In this document: one piece after another, positions 22,346 to 33,090 of the stretch | Layout of the letters: each line of letters opens with the position of its first letter | How positions within the stretch are numbered: position 1 is the stretch's first letter | Assembly (NCBI GenBank): GCA_037577475.1 | Contig: JBAGJB010000181.1 | Coordinates: forward strand, 224,001-288,000 | Length of the DNA stretch: 64,000 bases | Direction: 5' to 3' | Source of the DNA: Chaunax sp. Z400 | Taxonomy: Eukaryota > Chordata > Actinopteri > Lophiiformes > Chaunacidae | Made by a program: the position numbers and the translations under genes | Notes under the pieces: model-generated | What the model saw: only the letters and a program-made list of their open reading frames with translations | Database searches by the model: none | What the model was told of the DNA's origin: nothing

Positions 22346-23370
22346 GATACCTACTATAGGTAGGTATACCTACAACTCTATGACTTCATGTTTGGAACTT
22401 GTATTTATTGTATTCACAGTATTGGGGAGAAAACTGAGAGAACATCATTGATCTTGCTGATCAATCAGTATTTGAAGTATTTTTTGTTTGTTTGGTTTTA
22501 CTTGCTAAAAATCGTCTTTTTTTTAATTATAGGGCACTGTTCTCATTCGTAAGAAAAACCGGACCATATAGGAAAATGTAGTATAGGTAGTATCGATCCA
22601 GACTCCAGATCAGAAGGTGGCGGTAATGCACACCAAACGTTACTCGCCAACTGCCATAAAACAACAGAAGAAGAACCTTAGCTAACCTTGAGCAATATTC
22701 TGATGAGACAAGAGAAATGCAGGATGTAGGTGTTACTGCTTATAGTGTTTGTCAGGATTACTGTGTTGACTGAAGTTACAAAATGAGTTTGTGTTTACAA
22801 AAATAAGCATTGCTTCACCTTAACTTAAAAAAGGGAATGGTTTACATGTTAAAATGTTAATGTGTAAGATGTGTATATTTTATGGCTAATGCAGAAGTTT
22901 TATATTGAATTAAAATTCAATATAGTTGACAGCTGGAAATTGCAATTGCTATCTATATTTTTTTTAAATATTCTTCATCATAATATAATTTATATTATAT
23001 TGACTGTAATAGTTGTATAACTTTTTTGCTTAATGTATACAAAAGAAAGGGACCGAGGAGCAGAGCAGCTTCCAGGTGGAACCTTTGCCAACGGAGCAGT
23101 TTTTACTTCCGGGTTGACTTAAGGTAAGAACGTAAACATCCGGGAGAGGCGCCAAGATGGCTACCGAGTAGGGTCGAAAAGTCGAGTCCTGCAAAAAAAA
23201 GAAGTTTTGAATGGTGAAAAACAGATAGATTCCGTGTTTAAACAACTTTTGGGACAACTAGATTCGTTCCACTGAAGATTGACAGCAACTTGATGTCGAG
23301 TCGAGAAAAAAAGGACGTAAAAACGAGCGAGTACGTTAAATATGTTGATCTTCATCATTTGGTTTACGTT
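22346..23370. other. AT-rich stretch with a short interspersed repeat
   Basis: Mostly featureless and AT-rich. At about 22605-22675 the segment AGAAGGTGGCGGTAATGCAC ... CGCCAACTGCCATAAAACAA, ending in AGAAGAAG, resembles a short repeat commonly seen in teleost DNA (recalled; family not named). At about 23140-23170, CGCCAAGATGGCTACCGAG resembles the start of a LINE 5' UTR, but no ORF follows. No gene is called. Confidence 0.4.
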
Positions 23371-24033
23371 CAGAGGGACAGAGGTGGAGGCTCCGACTGG
23401 GGCTGTGACTGACTGGGGCTTGAGTGCGGGCTAGCCTGTACTGAGTGGATAGAGGTCAGCCGGCTCCAGGGCAGGCTGCAGAGGGACGGAGGTGGAGGCT
23501 CCGACTGGGGCTGTGACTGACTGGGGCTTGAGTGCGGGCTAGCCTGTACTGAGTGGATGGAGGTCAGCCGGCTCCAGGGCAGGCTGCAGAGGGACGGAGG
23601 TCGAGGCCCCGACTGGGGCTGTGACTGACTGGGGCTTGAGTGCGGGCTAGCCTGTACTGAGTGGATGGAGGTCAGCCGGCTCCAGGGCAGGCTGCAGAGG
23701 GACGGAGGTGGAGGCTCCGACTGGGGCTGTGACTGACTGGGGCTTGAGTGCGGGCTAGCCTGTACTGAGTGGATGGAGGTCAGCCGGCTCCAGGGCAGGC
23801 TGCAGAGGGACGGAAGAAGTGAAAGAAGAAAGAGGAAAAAAAGAGGAATGGAGGTGGAGGCTCCGACTGGGGCTTAGGTGTGTGGCTAGCCGGTATGGAG
23901 TGGCTGGAGGTGAGGGCTCCAGGGCAGGCTGCAGAGGAATGAAGGTGGAGGCTCCGACTGGGGCTGTGACTGACTGGGGCTTGAGTGCGGGCTAGCCTGT
24001 ACTGAGTGGATGGAGGTCAGCCGGCTCCAGGGC
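23371..24033. repeat. 108-bp GC-rich minisatellite, copy A
   Basis: Units beginning CAGAGGGACGGAGGTGGAG recur at 23371, 23479, 23587, 23695 and 23803 (period 108). A variant unit with an AGAAGTGAAAGAAG insertion and a final partial unit follow. Each unit contains GACTGGGGCTGTGACTGACT and GGCTAGCCTGTACTGAG. It is GC-rich in an AT-rich neighbourhood. Confidence 0.92.
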
Positions 24034-24231
24034 ACTTACATATTAAGTTTATTCACCAAATAATGCTGCTGATTCCTTTAAGTGCAATGAATGCTCAGTA
24101 TGTCACTTTCTATTTTTTTAGACTTCTGGTTGGTTTCCCAAAACTTAAAATAACGAGACGTGACAGTCGACATTCTGTCCCTTCAGTGATCATAAAGCTG
24201 TCTACATTTCTATTAGGTTATTTACGTCTGA
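24034..24231. other. Spacer between minisatellite and module S2
   Basis: Short AT-rich sequence with no recognisable gene. The open frame across it starts in the minisatellite and is not credible. Confidence 0.4.
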
Positions 24232-26872
24232 TACAAGCAGGAAGAGTAGGTAATTAAGGTAATTAAGCTAATTATTGGAAATTGAACAACTCTCTTCTTA
24301 AACATGAGGAAGTCAAAATAAAAATTGCGCAGATAGTTACAAAGCTATGTATGGTGATATGATATAGGCTTCACCAGCATGAGAAGGTTGTAATAGGGCA
24401 GGAACATCAAGTCCCGGGTCCGAAATCACAGGTCGGGAACAACGGGTCTGATGTTGCAGGTCTGAGACTGCATCTCTTTTTCTTTTCAGTGGCCCAAAAC
24501 AGATCAGTTCTTCCTCCATTTGGAGTTAAAGAGCTAAAATCACTTCATATAGCCATGATTTCCGATGACATATTATCCACTATTTGCTTTTTTGTTTTTT
24601 GAGGGGGCCGGTCCGCGGTTGCGGGTCCGAAATCCCGGGTCCAAAGTCCCGGTCCGAAATCCCGGGTCCAAAATCCCAGGTGTGAAATCCCTAGTGAACC
24701 TCACTATAGCAGAGCTTTGTCCAGACTTTGTTTCTTCCCTCTGCAGGCCTGACATTTGAATCAACTTTGTTTGTCATTACCAAAGACTGACTGTTTCATT
24801 CAAGATTTATTTGCTTTAAACGTCTCCCCTGTGTTTGAAATCCTGAGGGTGAGGGAGGAAAAATGTTCAAGTATTGAATTATTATTTTTCACTTTTGTTT
24901 CAGAATTATGGCTCTCTGTGACGGTGCTATGATTTCAATCAAAGTTCATTCGGGTAAGTGCGAGCTGCTTGTGCTTGAGTCAGCGTTTTGCTCATGTTAC
25001 CACTCAAGAGTCCAACATGAGAGGGAGGGGAAAAGTGGGGGGGAGATGCAGGGAGGAAGAGGATGAGGGGGGAAAATGTTGAAGTATTGAATTATTATTT
25101 TGCACTTTTGTTTCAGAATTATGGCTCTCTGTGACGGTGCTATGATTTTCATAATTAAAACATCTGTGTACTGTGCCATGTTGAATTACATACATTTACA
25201 GACAAAATATTTTATTTAGTAGTTTTATTAATAGTTCTGTATTAAAAATATGTTGACATGACTGGTGTTGAGGGGTAAAAGTGTTTTATGAGAGCAATAG
25301 TTAGTATTCTTCATAATTGTGAGTGAAATCTCTTGACCAGATGGAGCCTGGGCCCCATGTATCAAGGCTGAGTCTTTGGCAGCAGACTAGGACCCTTTGC
25401 TGTGAGTCCTGCCCCCTCTCATTGCCACGTTTCCACGTTTTTTGCTTGAGAGAGATTCTAAGTATTGGGTACTCTTGGATTAGACTCTGAGAACAGAGCA
25501 TTGTGCACACAAAGCATGCGGAGCCTTAAAAGGACAAGGGTTGAAAAACAGCAGACATTTACAAGACAATGTTACACAGGCTGAATGTCATTTATTGATC
25601 TTTAAAATGCCATGTTATCAACTTCGGAAGCTCTTGCCCCAAGTCATTAATTACACATTTGCTTTAGTCAATCTGATTGACTAAAGCAAATGCATTGACG
25701 ATGATAAATATAACATTTGCGCAAAAAAAAGTTTTAGCTCAGGGAGATGGGATCCTGACCCGCAATCCTGGAAAGCAGGTTCGAATCCCAGCTGTCTCGT
25801 TCTTTCAAAATGTAGCTTCTGTTTGACACAGCTGAGCTTCCAGAGTCTGAGGTTGATGGTTCAAATCCTGATGTTCAGATGAGTCTCTGCGTTTTGTCCT
25901 CTGAAGTTTGAAATGTCAGAAGTAGAACAGGAACAATTGTTCTGTCCCGTCTAGAGGAAACCTGACCATAGCATAAAAATGTGACTCCTCTTTCCAAACT
26001 CCAAGGATGACCAGTGTTACAACAATCAAGTCCAAACAGGATTTATTTACATTTCTTTACAAAGATACAAATTTCAAATGTTTACAGCAACTTCATTTAA
26101 CAAAGTGAAGGACAGAAAATACATGAAACTTCACTTCCAAACATAAAAACGAGAGAAAAACAAAAAGGGTTTCCTTCCTGTTACAGCAATACAGAATATT
26201 TACAATATATACAAAAGAAACTTCACTACAACAATCATCTAATCACCAATTAGCACAAAGTGATGAGGCAGACAGGAAGAGGAGGAGTCACTGATGGGAT
26301 CCACAGCTGTGTTAATGAGGCGCCATCAGTCTCCTGTCCAATCAGCAGCCTCCAGGTGTAACTCTGAAACAACAGAACAAAGTGTCAGCATCAGGAGAAC
26401 AAAAAAAACTAAATAGCAAATACAAGTAGACCAATTTTATGTCTTTTTGTCAGACTGAGAACATCTTGCATGATTGTTTGATATTTTTTGAACATTGAGC
26501 AACACTACAAACGCAGAAAAGCTAATTATCTGAGCAGTGAGACGTTTTTCTCCACGAGGGTCTGAGATGTGTTCACAGCAACAGGGAAAAACCGAACAAC
26601 ACATTTTACCTAAACTATGAGCCACTCTGCAAAAACGGGATCTCTGTTGCGTCACATGAACTCATTTGGAACACTTGGCAGCGTAATGGCGCACGCAGGA
26701 GGACAGGACGAGTCGGGGAAGCAGGAGCGGCAACAGTAGGATTTTCTGTTACTTTTCATTCTGTGGAATCGGGAAACACGTTTTTTAAAGCCAAATCATT
26801 CACAAGTACAAAATCAAGACCGTCAAAAAGCAGTCGATCCCGCACAACTCCTCTAACTGTGCGCCGTATCAC
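24232..26872. repeat. Modules S2 + R2
   Basis: S (24232 to about 24690) runs directly into R (from about 24596), giving the fullest S-R arrangement. R2 has the palindrome at about 25649-25689 and the tRNA-like pair at 25731-25880 (B boxes GGTTCGAATCC and GGTTCAAATCC). It also has the Cys-rich small ORF and a 6-bp GCATGC-containing insertion near 25515 relative to R1. It diverges from R1 at about 26872. Its nearest relative is R4, not R1 or R3. Confidence 0.8.
25731..25880 (+). repeat. Pair of tRNA-like segments, R2
   Basis: Counterparts of the R1 pair. The first has B box GGTTCGAATCC (25779-25789). The second has GGTTCAAATCC, a better match than R1's. Still not convincing as functional tRNA genes. 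Confidence 0.5.
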
Positions 26873-28212
26873 TATACGTATGTCTGTATGTGTTTAGCTC
26901 CTTTTACAACCATTCCTTGGACATTATTCTCAAGTTACACACATTTAAAGTGTTAAAGATTTCATTTAGATTTTTGATGCTGAGTTAAAGTCTTGCAAAC
27001 AAATCTTGTCTCCCCCGCAACATGACTGAAGGAGACTTGACTAATTGTATTAAAAAGTCAAACTTAAGAATCATGTAACTTCATCATTTAATATCGTCAC
27101 GTTTAACAAGCTTCACTCTATATTGTAGAGCAAATAAATGGGCCTAACAAATGCATATTATTGAGGATTGTCATATTTAAAGTTGCAAGACGAGGTGAGA
27201 TGCGTTCAGGTGTTTCTGCCTTGCAAGGAAAATGCAATGTTTTCACTAATACATTCAAAAAGCAGTAATGGATCCTTGTATCAACAATTAAAGTGAGCAA
27301 AAAACACAGCATGTAAAGATGAGGAAGAAAAGTTTGGACTTGGATGGATGGACACATACTATCCCTTTGGTGATACATTTTCTAGTAAGGAGCTTGAATG
27401 TTCCTGAGAGGCTCCTATGGTGTTTGTCCTTTGTATTTGTTCTTAAAATATTCCAAAACTGTATGTTTTATTAAAAAATAAATATTATTTTTACCCAACA
27501 CAAACAGAAGCCTATTTATTCAACTGTTTTCTCAAACTTTAATAAGGAAGAAGGCTGTAATAATAATGTAATTATTTGCTTGAACTATGACCTTGCTCCC
27601 TGTCATTTGTGATAATTACGTGACTGCGTTGACATCTGATGTCTTTTAGCAAAAGGATGAGGCACCAGAGCCAATCACTATAATGTTATTCTATGGAACC
27701 ATCCTCTAAGAACTCTAATTCATCTCAGGTTCCTTGAGTCAGAATGCTGGTTTACTTCCTAAATTCCTCAAAAGACTTTTGGTGCCCTGGGAAGCTTCCT
27801 TTGTTGGAAATGCATTGTTTTTTTTTTATTTTTCAATTGTTTTATTTCCCACTTCAGATGGTGTCACCAAGAGCAGCAGGGCCACAGCCTCAAGACGGCC
27901 AAGGAGGACAACTGATTTTTTATAAACAGTATAGGTTCATATGTTCAATGCTAATGTTATCTTTCACGTGATTCATTTCTGAGTTGAAAGAAGTAAAGTT
28001 TCATGTTCAATTTTGTGAATAAATTTCAATTTATTGTTTTCTTTTAATTTAAGAATAATTGATGTTAGTGTCTGGAACATATGCCTCTCACTTTATCACA
28101 ACAAGTGCAATTATTCTGCATATGTATTAGTAATGGTTGTGTTATTCTGCAGGTACAAAGCCAAACTAATTTTGTTATTCAATAAGGACCAACACGATGT
28201 AGGCACACAGTC
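26873..28212. other. Gene-poor stretch after R2
   Basis: No confident gene. Two weak exon-like segments occur. One is near 27857-27925, after CCCACTTCAG, reading DGVTKSSRATASRRPRRTTD or MVSPRAAGPQPQDGQGG depending on frame. The other is near 28152-28213, after TTCTGCAG, reading YKAKLILLFNKDQHDVGTQ. I do not recognise either and could not link them. Confidence 0.35.
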
Positions 28213-28323
28213 GGGCAACACACACACAACACACACACAACACACAACACACACACAACACACACACAACACACACACAACACACACACAGCCCAAAGTG
28301 TGTGGCTTGTGTGTGTGTTGCCC
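28213..28323. repeat. (CACACACAA)n tract closed by 17-bp inverted arms, copy A
   Basis: GGGCAACACACACACAA at 28213-28229 is matched by its exact reverse complement at 28307-28323, flanking ACACACACAAC repeats. A stem-loop of about 110 nt is possible. Confidence 0.75.
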
Positions 28324-28360
28324 ATGTGTGACACTGTAGACCCACAGTTTCCTCTTTGAC

Positions 28361-28385
28361 AAAATGCCCCCACTTTGGGCATTTT
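28361..28385. repeat. 25-bp inverted segment with short palindromic arms
   Basis: AAAATGCCC and GGGCATTTT flank a 7-nt loop. The loop, and so the whole 25 bp, is the exact reverse complement of the corresponding segment in copy B (61771-61795). Copy A also lacks the 75 bp that precede it in B. Confidence 0.9.
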
Positions 28386-29066
28386 GTGGGCAGTAATATT
28401 GACAAGGTGGAAATAATTTATAAACCCAAATCAGCTGTCCATTGTTCATGCTGGCTCATTGGAAACTAAGTTAGACCTGAACTAAATGTCTCAGGAGTTA
28501 AAGGTCTATTCCTGAACAATCACTATAATGATCACTGAAACTCTCAGCTGCTGTGAGGCGACAGTGTAAACCACCACGTCACTGTACCGCCCCCTAATGT
28601 CCCAACACACCTGAATTCACCTCATATTTCCTTGTCATTTATTTATATTGGCCTACTGTCTCTATTAAGACTTTATGAACTGACAGCGCAACAGGCCTCT
28701 CTCTCTCTCTCTCTCTCGTTAAAAGTCAAGCTATCTCACCCACCAGTCAGTCCGTCTCTCTGAAATGAATGTAAACAAACATACAAACCATATAACCCAT
28801 TTAACCATATAAATTTATTAAACAATATAACATATTAAAATGTACTTTTATTGAAACAAGGGCCAGGAGCAGGATGGGGGCTTACCACGGCAGCTGGACC
28901 CAAAAAAAAAAGAAAAAAAGGAAGGGATCCAAAAACTACACGTGAACACCGCACATCAAACCAAAACTAAATCAGGGACCGTGAAGGGGACCAGCACCAA
29001 GGGCCAGGCTGCCTCTCCGCGCAGAGAGCTACAAAAATAACATTGTCTTGTCAGCTTATGGCTTAG
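28386..29066. other. Intergenic stretch with (TC)n
   Basis: Contains a (CT)n run at about 28698-28718 and an A-run near 28901-28920. No gene is visible. The last bases end in GGCTTAG, which could serve as the acceptor for the SGNH-like exon that follows. Confidence 0.45.
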
Positions 29067-29462
29067 ATGCTCAGGAGGCTTCCCCCAAACAAGTCTGTGG
29101 AGAAACTGGTGTTGTCAGCAGGCCTGAACAACTGTCTCCGAAAGCAAACGACTGAGAGCATGGTCCAACAACTCGACGATTTGTTGAACATGGCCGAGGA
29201 AAAGTTTCCCAACGCTGAACTTTATGTACCAGTCATTAACTTTTGCGAGAGACTGGACAGAAAGCAGAAGGAGCAACTGGTGAACCTGAACAAGTACATT
29301 GAGGACGACTGCATCTTTCTGTCAGGACTTGATCAGGTGCACTTCAGGACTCAGCCAAGAGACCCTGTTCACTGGACACCCAAGACAGCTGATCTCATGA
29401 TCCAGCACTGGCTCGATCAGTTATAGGTCTCCTTCAGCCGCTAAATCCTCCCAAACCAGCAG
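29067..29462 (+). CDS. SGNH/GDSL-hydrolase-like C-terminal exon, copy A
   Basis: Open from 29067 to a stop at 29424-29426, then a GTAAGA donor at 29463. The protein has VLSAGLNN near its start and DPVHWTP near its end. These match the GxN (block III) and DxxH (block V) motifs of SGNH hydrolases, with KFPNAELYVPVINF between them. The block I GDS serine segment is absent, so this is the C-terminal part of a domain whose N-terminal exon is missing or upstream. Similar sequences accompany fish repeat-encoded and retroelement-like proteins (recalled). Chosen start: the first ATG after a TTAG acceptor. The true exon may begin at 29067 without initiating there. The protein is identical in copy B. 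Confidence 0.5.
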
Positions 29463-29563
29463 GTAAGAAACATTTATTGTCTTACTATTCTCCCTCTGGG
29501 TTCTGAGAGACAGGTTCACTTTTTAACTGTATTGTCTTCTCATGTATTTTTTCTCAATTTAGT

Positions 29564-30327
29564 ACCGAGGAGGACCTCCAGCCCCTCTTCTCACCCATCC
29601 TCTGTGAGGACCCCTGCTATGGTCTCTGTGACAACCACCAGCCCTTCTCCTACTCCATCCTCTATGTGGAGCCCTAACCCTGTTCTACACCACAGCCTGG
29701 CAGTATAGCCTCTGTAAGTACAGCAGTGTTTATTCATTGGTCTGTCTCTGTTGTAAGTCGTCTTTACTGTTGCATTTATTTATGCAGTTAACTAATTTTC
29801 GTTTGTTGTTGTCGTCTTCCAAACAGGTTGAGCCTGTAGGGGTTCAGCCAGTCACTGCTGGGGCTTCAATTTCTTTCTGGTTGTCAAGTGAGATGAGCAA
29901 GTCCATCCCTGTGCAGGACCAGAGGTGGATTTACCAACACCGTCTTTCAGTCTGGCACTGCAGCCAGACTTGAACCTTTGGTATGAGCCTCCTGTTCCAG
30001 CCCTCATCTACCACCAGACACCACATGGAACACTATCTTGGAGAGTGTGCTGACTTTGTGGATCGGCCCAGCCTCATCCCAGTGATCTGCCAGGTTCCTC
30101 CAGAGCCCACTGACATCTCCACCAATCACTGACTGCTATCTGTGTACGGCAAAGACTTCCTCTCCCGCATGGACCACATCAAGGATCGGGGTACTGAGCC
30201 AGTGATGAGCAGGTCCTCATCTCTGCTCACCTACTCTGGGATTTGACCCACAGTGTCAACACCAACAGCTTGAAGGTGATTGGCCGGGGATTTGTGACAA
30301 CCTTCAGACCACCTGAAAAATACTCTG
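29564..30327 (+). pseudogene. Interrupted exon-like blocks downstream of SGNH exon, copy A
   Basis: Two blocks with good splice borders: 29564-29713 (acceptor AATTTAG, donor GTAAGT) and 29827-30327 (acceptor CAAACAG, donor GTATGT). The first is Ser/Pro-rich in one frame (RTSSPSSHPSSVRTP). The second is open only in pieces: stops interrupt every frame, and a short tail VIGRGFVTTFRPPEKYSG is open before the donor. They look like decayed coding exons. The family is not recognised. Confidence 0.35.
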
Positions 30328-30497
30328 GTATGTCAAATTGATTTCTGGCTACATAAAACCTTTGCTTTGTGGCTGTTCTTAAATTCTTAAATACATTTCA
30401 ATTCAACCAGGCTTTATTTTTGCTAATCCCATAGCCAAAGCTAACCAAACACTGAGCTGCTCATAAACTGATATCCATGACCTCTGCTTCTTTCCAG

Positions 30498-30729
30498 CCT
30501 GCTGCTTCTTTGTCCCAGCCTGGTATCTCCTCCCAGCCTGGTATCTCCTCCCAGCCTGGTATCTCCTCCCAGCCTGGTATCTCCTCCCAGCCTGGTATCT
30601 CCTCCCAGCCTGGTATCTCCTCCATGGCTGCTGCCTTCTCCCAGCCTGGTATCTCCTCCATGGCTGATGCCTCCATGCCACAACCTAGTGTCTCCTCAGA
30701 GGTGGACTCATCATCTCCTGATGAGTCTG
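30498..30729 (+). CDS. Ser/Pro-rich repeat exon (QPGISS), copy A
   Basis: Acceptor TTTCCAG and donor GTATGT flank a frame beginning PAASLS. Six 18-bp repeats encoding QPGISS follow, then one more after MAAAFS, then PSVSSEVDSSSPDESG. It is low-complexity and probably disordered. A related exon, with the same VDSSSPDESG ending, lies at 31220-31519. Function unknown. Confidence 0.4.
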
Positions 30730-30826
30730 GTATGTAAAAACATAATTATGTGTTAAGAAACCATTCTATCTGCACTGAGCTCCACTTCTTAGATTTTGTT
30801 GCTCATCTCATCTCTGATTTTTTCAG

Positions 30827-30945
30827 ACTAGATGATTCTGGTGTTCCAGGCATGGACACCAGCTTGGTCCTTGGAGTTGACAGCTTGGCAGAGTATCTGG
30901 TGGAGCTGAGAACAGAGACTGACTGTAGCTTTCACAAACCAGCAG
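30827..30945 (+). CDS. Unrecognised short exon
   Basis: TTTCAG acceptor at 30826 and GTTAGA donor at 30946. One frame reads LDDSGVPGMDTSLVLGVDSL then VELRTETDCSFHKPAG. Its donor region (CAAACCAGCAG) matches that of the SGNH exon, marking the start of a duplicated block. Not recognised. Confidence 0.35.
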
Positions 30946-31045
30946 GTTAGAAACATTTATTGTCTTACTATTCTCCTTCTGGTTTCTGTGAGACAGGTTC
31001 ACTTTTTAACTCTATTGTCTTCTCATGTATCTCCTCTAAATTTAG

Positions 31046-31519
31046 TGGCTAAGAGGACCTCCAGCCCTTCTCCTACTGTTCTACACCCCAGCCTGGCCGT
31101 ATAGCCTCTGTAAGTACAGCAGTGTTTATTCATTGGTCTGTCTCTGTTGTAAGTCGTCTTTACTGTTGCACTTATTTATGCAGTAAACTAATTTTTGTTT
31201 GTTGTTGTCTTCCAAACAGGGCGAGCCTGTAGGAGTTCAACCAGTCACTGCTGGGGCATCAACTTCAACAAGTCTCTTGGAAAATCCATGCTTCTCCATC
31301 TCCTTCCAGCCTGCTGCCTCCTCCATGGCTTCTGCTTCCTTCCAGCCTGCTGCCACCTTCCGTCCTGGTATCTCCTCTATGGCTGACACCTCCTCCCATC
31401 TTGGTGTCTCCTCCATGGCTGACGCCTCCTCCCATCCTGGTGTCTTTTCCATGGCTGCTGCCACCATGCCACATCCCATCTCCTCAGAGGTGGATTCATC
31501 ATCTCCTGATGAGTCTGGG
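31046..31519 (+). CDS. Duplicated Ser/Pro exon block, copy A
   Basis: 31046-31109 and 31220-31519, with intronic flanks, repeat the arrangement at 29564-30729 (same TTTAG acceptor, TAGCCTCTGTAAGTACAGCAG donor, and VQPVTAGAS opening). The second exon encodes FQPAASSMASASFQPAAT, then GISSMADTSSHLGVSSMADA, ending VDSSSPDESG. It shows internal exon duplication about 1.4-1.5 kb apart. The unit is shortened here by loss of the middle part. Not recognised. Confidence 0.4.
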
Positions 31520-31805
31520 GTATGTGAAAACATTTGCTGCCAGACACCAGAGCAGGCTTGACATGGGAAGGTTCAGGTCTCCCAAGAAGAAGCAGGAGTT
31601 CACTTCAGGGGTGCAGACTGTGAAGAAGCATGCATTCACCAGCACTGCCTCGCTTGCCCAATGGACAGTGTGGCAGCATGGTTGTGTTTCGTGTAGAGAG
31701 AGAGAGCTCATTATTCCAGGTGTTTTGTGTTAAGAACTGATTGGAATAATGAACTCTCTCTCCCTACTCTAACACAACCAGGCTGTGGCACAGTGTCCAG
31801 ATGGG
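31520..31805. other. Spacer after the Ser/Pro exons
   Basis: Contains a short open stretch with RFRSPKKKQEFTSGVQTV in one frame. It may be a remaining coding segment of the same gene, but splice borders are not clear. Confidence 0.3.
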
Positions 31806-31825
31806 ATCTCATCAGTAAGGATGAG

Positions 31826-32170
31826 ATTATTATCATCACCATTATTATTTTTACTATTATTATCATCATCATTATTAATATCATTATTATCAGCGTAGTT
31901 ATGTGTAGGTATTATAGATACTGCATAATGTAATTTTCTTTTAGCTATTATTGTTGTTGTGGTTGCACATGTTGTTGTTGTCTCTCTCTCTTTCTCTCTC
32001 TCCACCTATCCTCCCTATCTCTCTCTCTCTCTCTCTCCACCTATCCTCCCTATGTCTCTCTCTCTCTCGCTCTCTCTCTCTCCACCTATCCTCCCTATCT
32101 CTATCTCTCTCTCTCTCTCTCGCTCTCTCTCTCTCCACCTATCTTCCCTATCTCTCTCTCTCTCTTGCTC

Positions 32171-32226
<56 letters not shown>

Positions 32227-32275
32227 CACCTATCCTCCCTATCTCTCTCTCTGTCTCTCTCTCTCTCACCCCAAC
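31826..32275. repeat. (ATT)n and CT-rich minisatellite
   Basis: (ATT/ATC)n at about 31826-31895. Then, from about 31980, repeated blocks of (TC)n with a CCACCTATCCTCCCTATCTC linker recur four to five times, ending in a long pure (CT)n near 32175-32221. Confidence 0.9.
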
Positions 32276-32276
32276 C

Positions 32277-32450
32277 GGTCAAAGCAGAGGGCCGTCCACC
32301 ATGAGTCTCGGATCTGCTCGATGGTTTCTGCCTGTAAAAGGCAGTTTTTCCTCGCCACTGTCGCCAAAGTGCTTGCTCATGGTGGAGTGTTGGGTCTCAC
32401 AAAGAGTCGGTTTAGACCCGCTCTTATTGAAAAGTATAAATAATGTAAAC
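32277..32450 (+). repeat. Teleost interspersed repeat (GCCGTCCACC...TTTTTCCTCGCC)
   Basis: Carries GGCAGTTTTTCCTCGCCACT and CAAAGTGCTTGCTCATGG. From memory, this consensus occurs many times in teleost genomes near gene 3' ends. I cannot name the family with certainty. Confidence 0.5.
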
Positions 32451-33090
32451 GAATAAAGAAATAAATAGATAAATAAATAATTAAATAATTAAATAAATAA
32501 ATAGATAAATAAATAAACAAGTAGATGTATATATAAATAAATAGATAAATAAATAATTAAATAAATAAACAAGTGGATGTATAGATAAATGAATAGATAT
32601 ATAAATAATTAAATAAATAAATGAACAAATAGATAAATAAGTAAATAAATAAACAAACAAATAGATAAATAAATGAATAGATAAATAATCAAATAAATAA
32701 ATACATGGCTAGATAAATAGATGGATAATTAAATAAATAATAGATGGATAAATAAATAAATAAATAATATATATATTATTTTTGTATTTGTTTATTATAT
32801 ATATATTATATTAAATTATTATATTAAATATATAGTATACTATATATTATATATTAAATTATATAGTATATTATATATTAAATTATTATATTAAATTATA
32901 TAGTATATTATATATTATATATTAAAATATATAGTATATTATATATTAAAATATATAGTATATTATATATTATATATTAAATTATATAGTATATTATATA
33001 TTAAATTATATAGTATATTATATATTATATATTAAATTATATAGTATATTAAATATTAAATTATTATATCATATTATATTAAATTAGAAT
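32451..33090. repeat. AT-rich low complexity: (AAATAAATAGAT)n then TATA-rich repeats
   Basis: The first half consists of AAATAAATAGATAAATAAAT variants. The second half, from about 32768, repeats TATTATATATTAAATTATATAG-like units of about 20-35 bp. It would form DNA with many small inverted repeats. Confidence 0.9.

Noticed and set aside
31951..32304. Leu/Ser-rich ORFs (LSLSLS)
   Set aside because: Translations of the (CT)n minisatellite.
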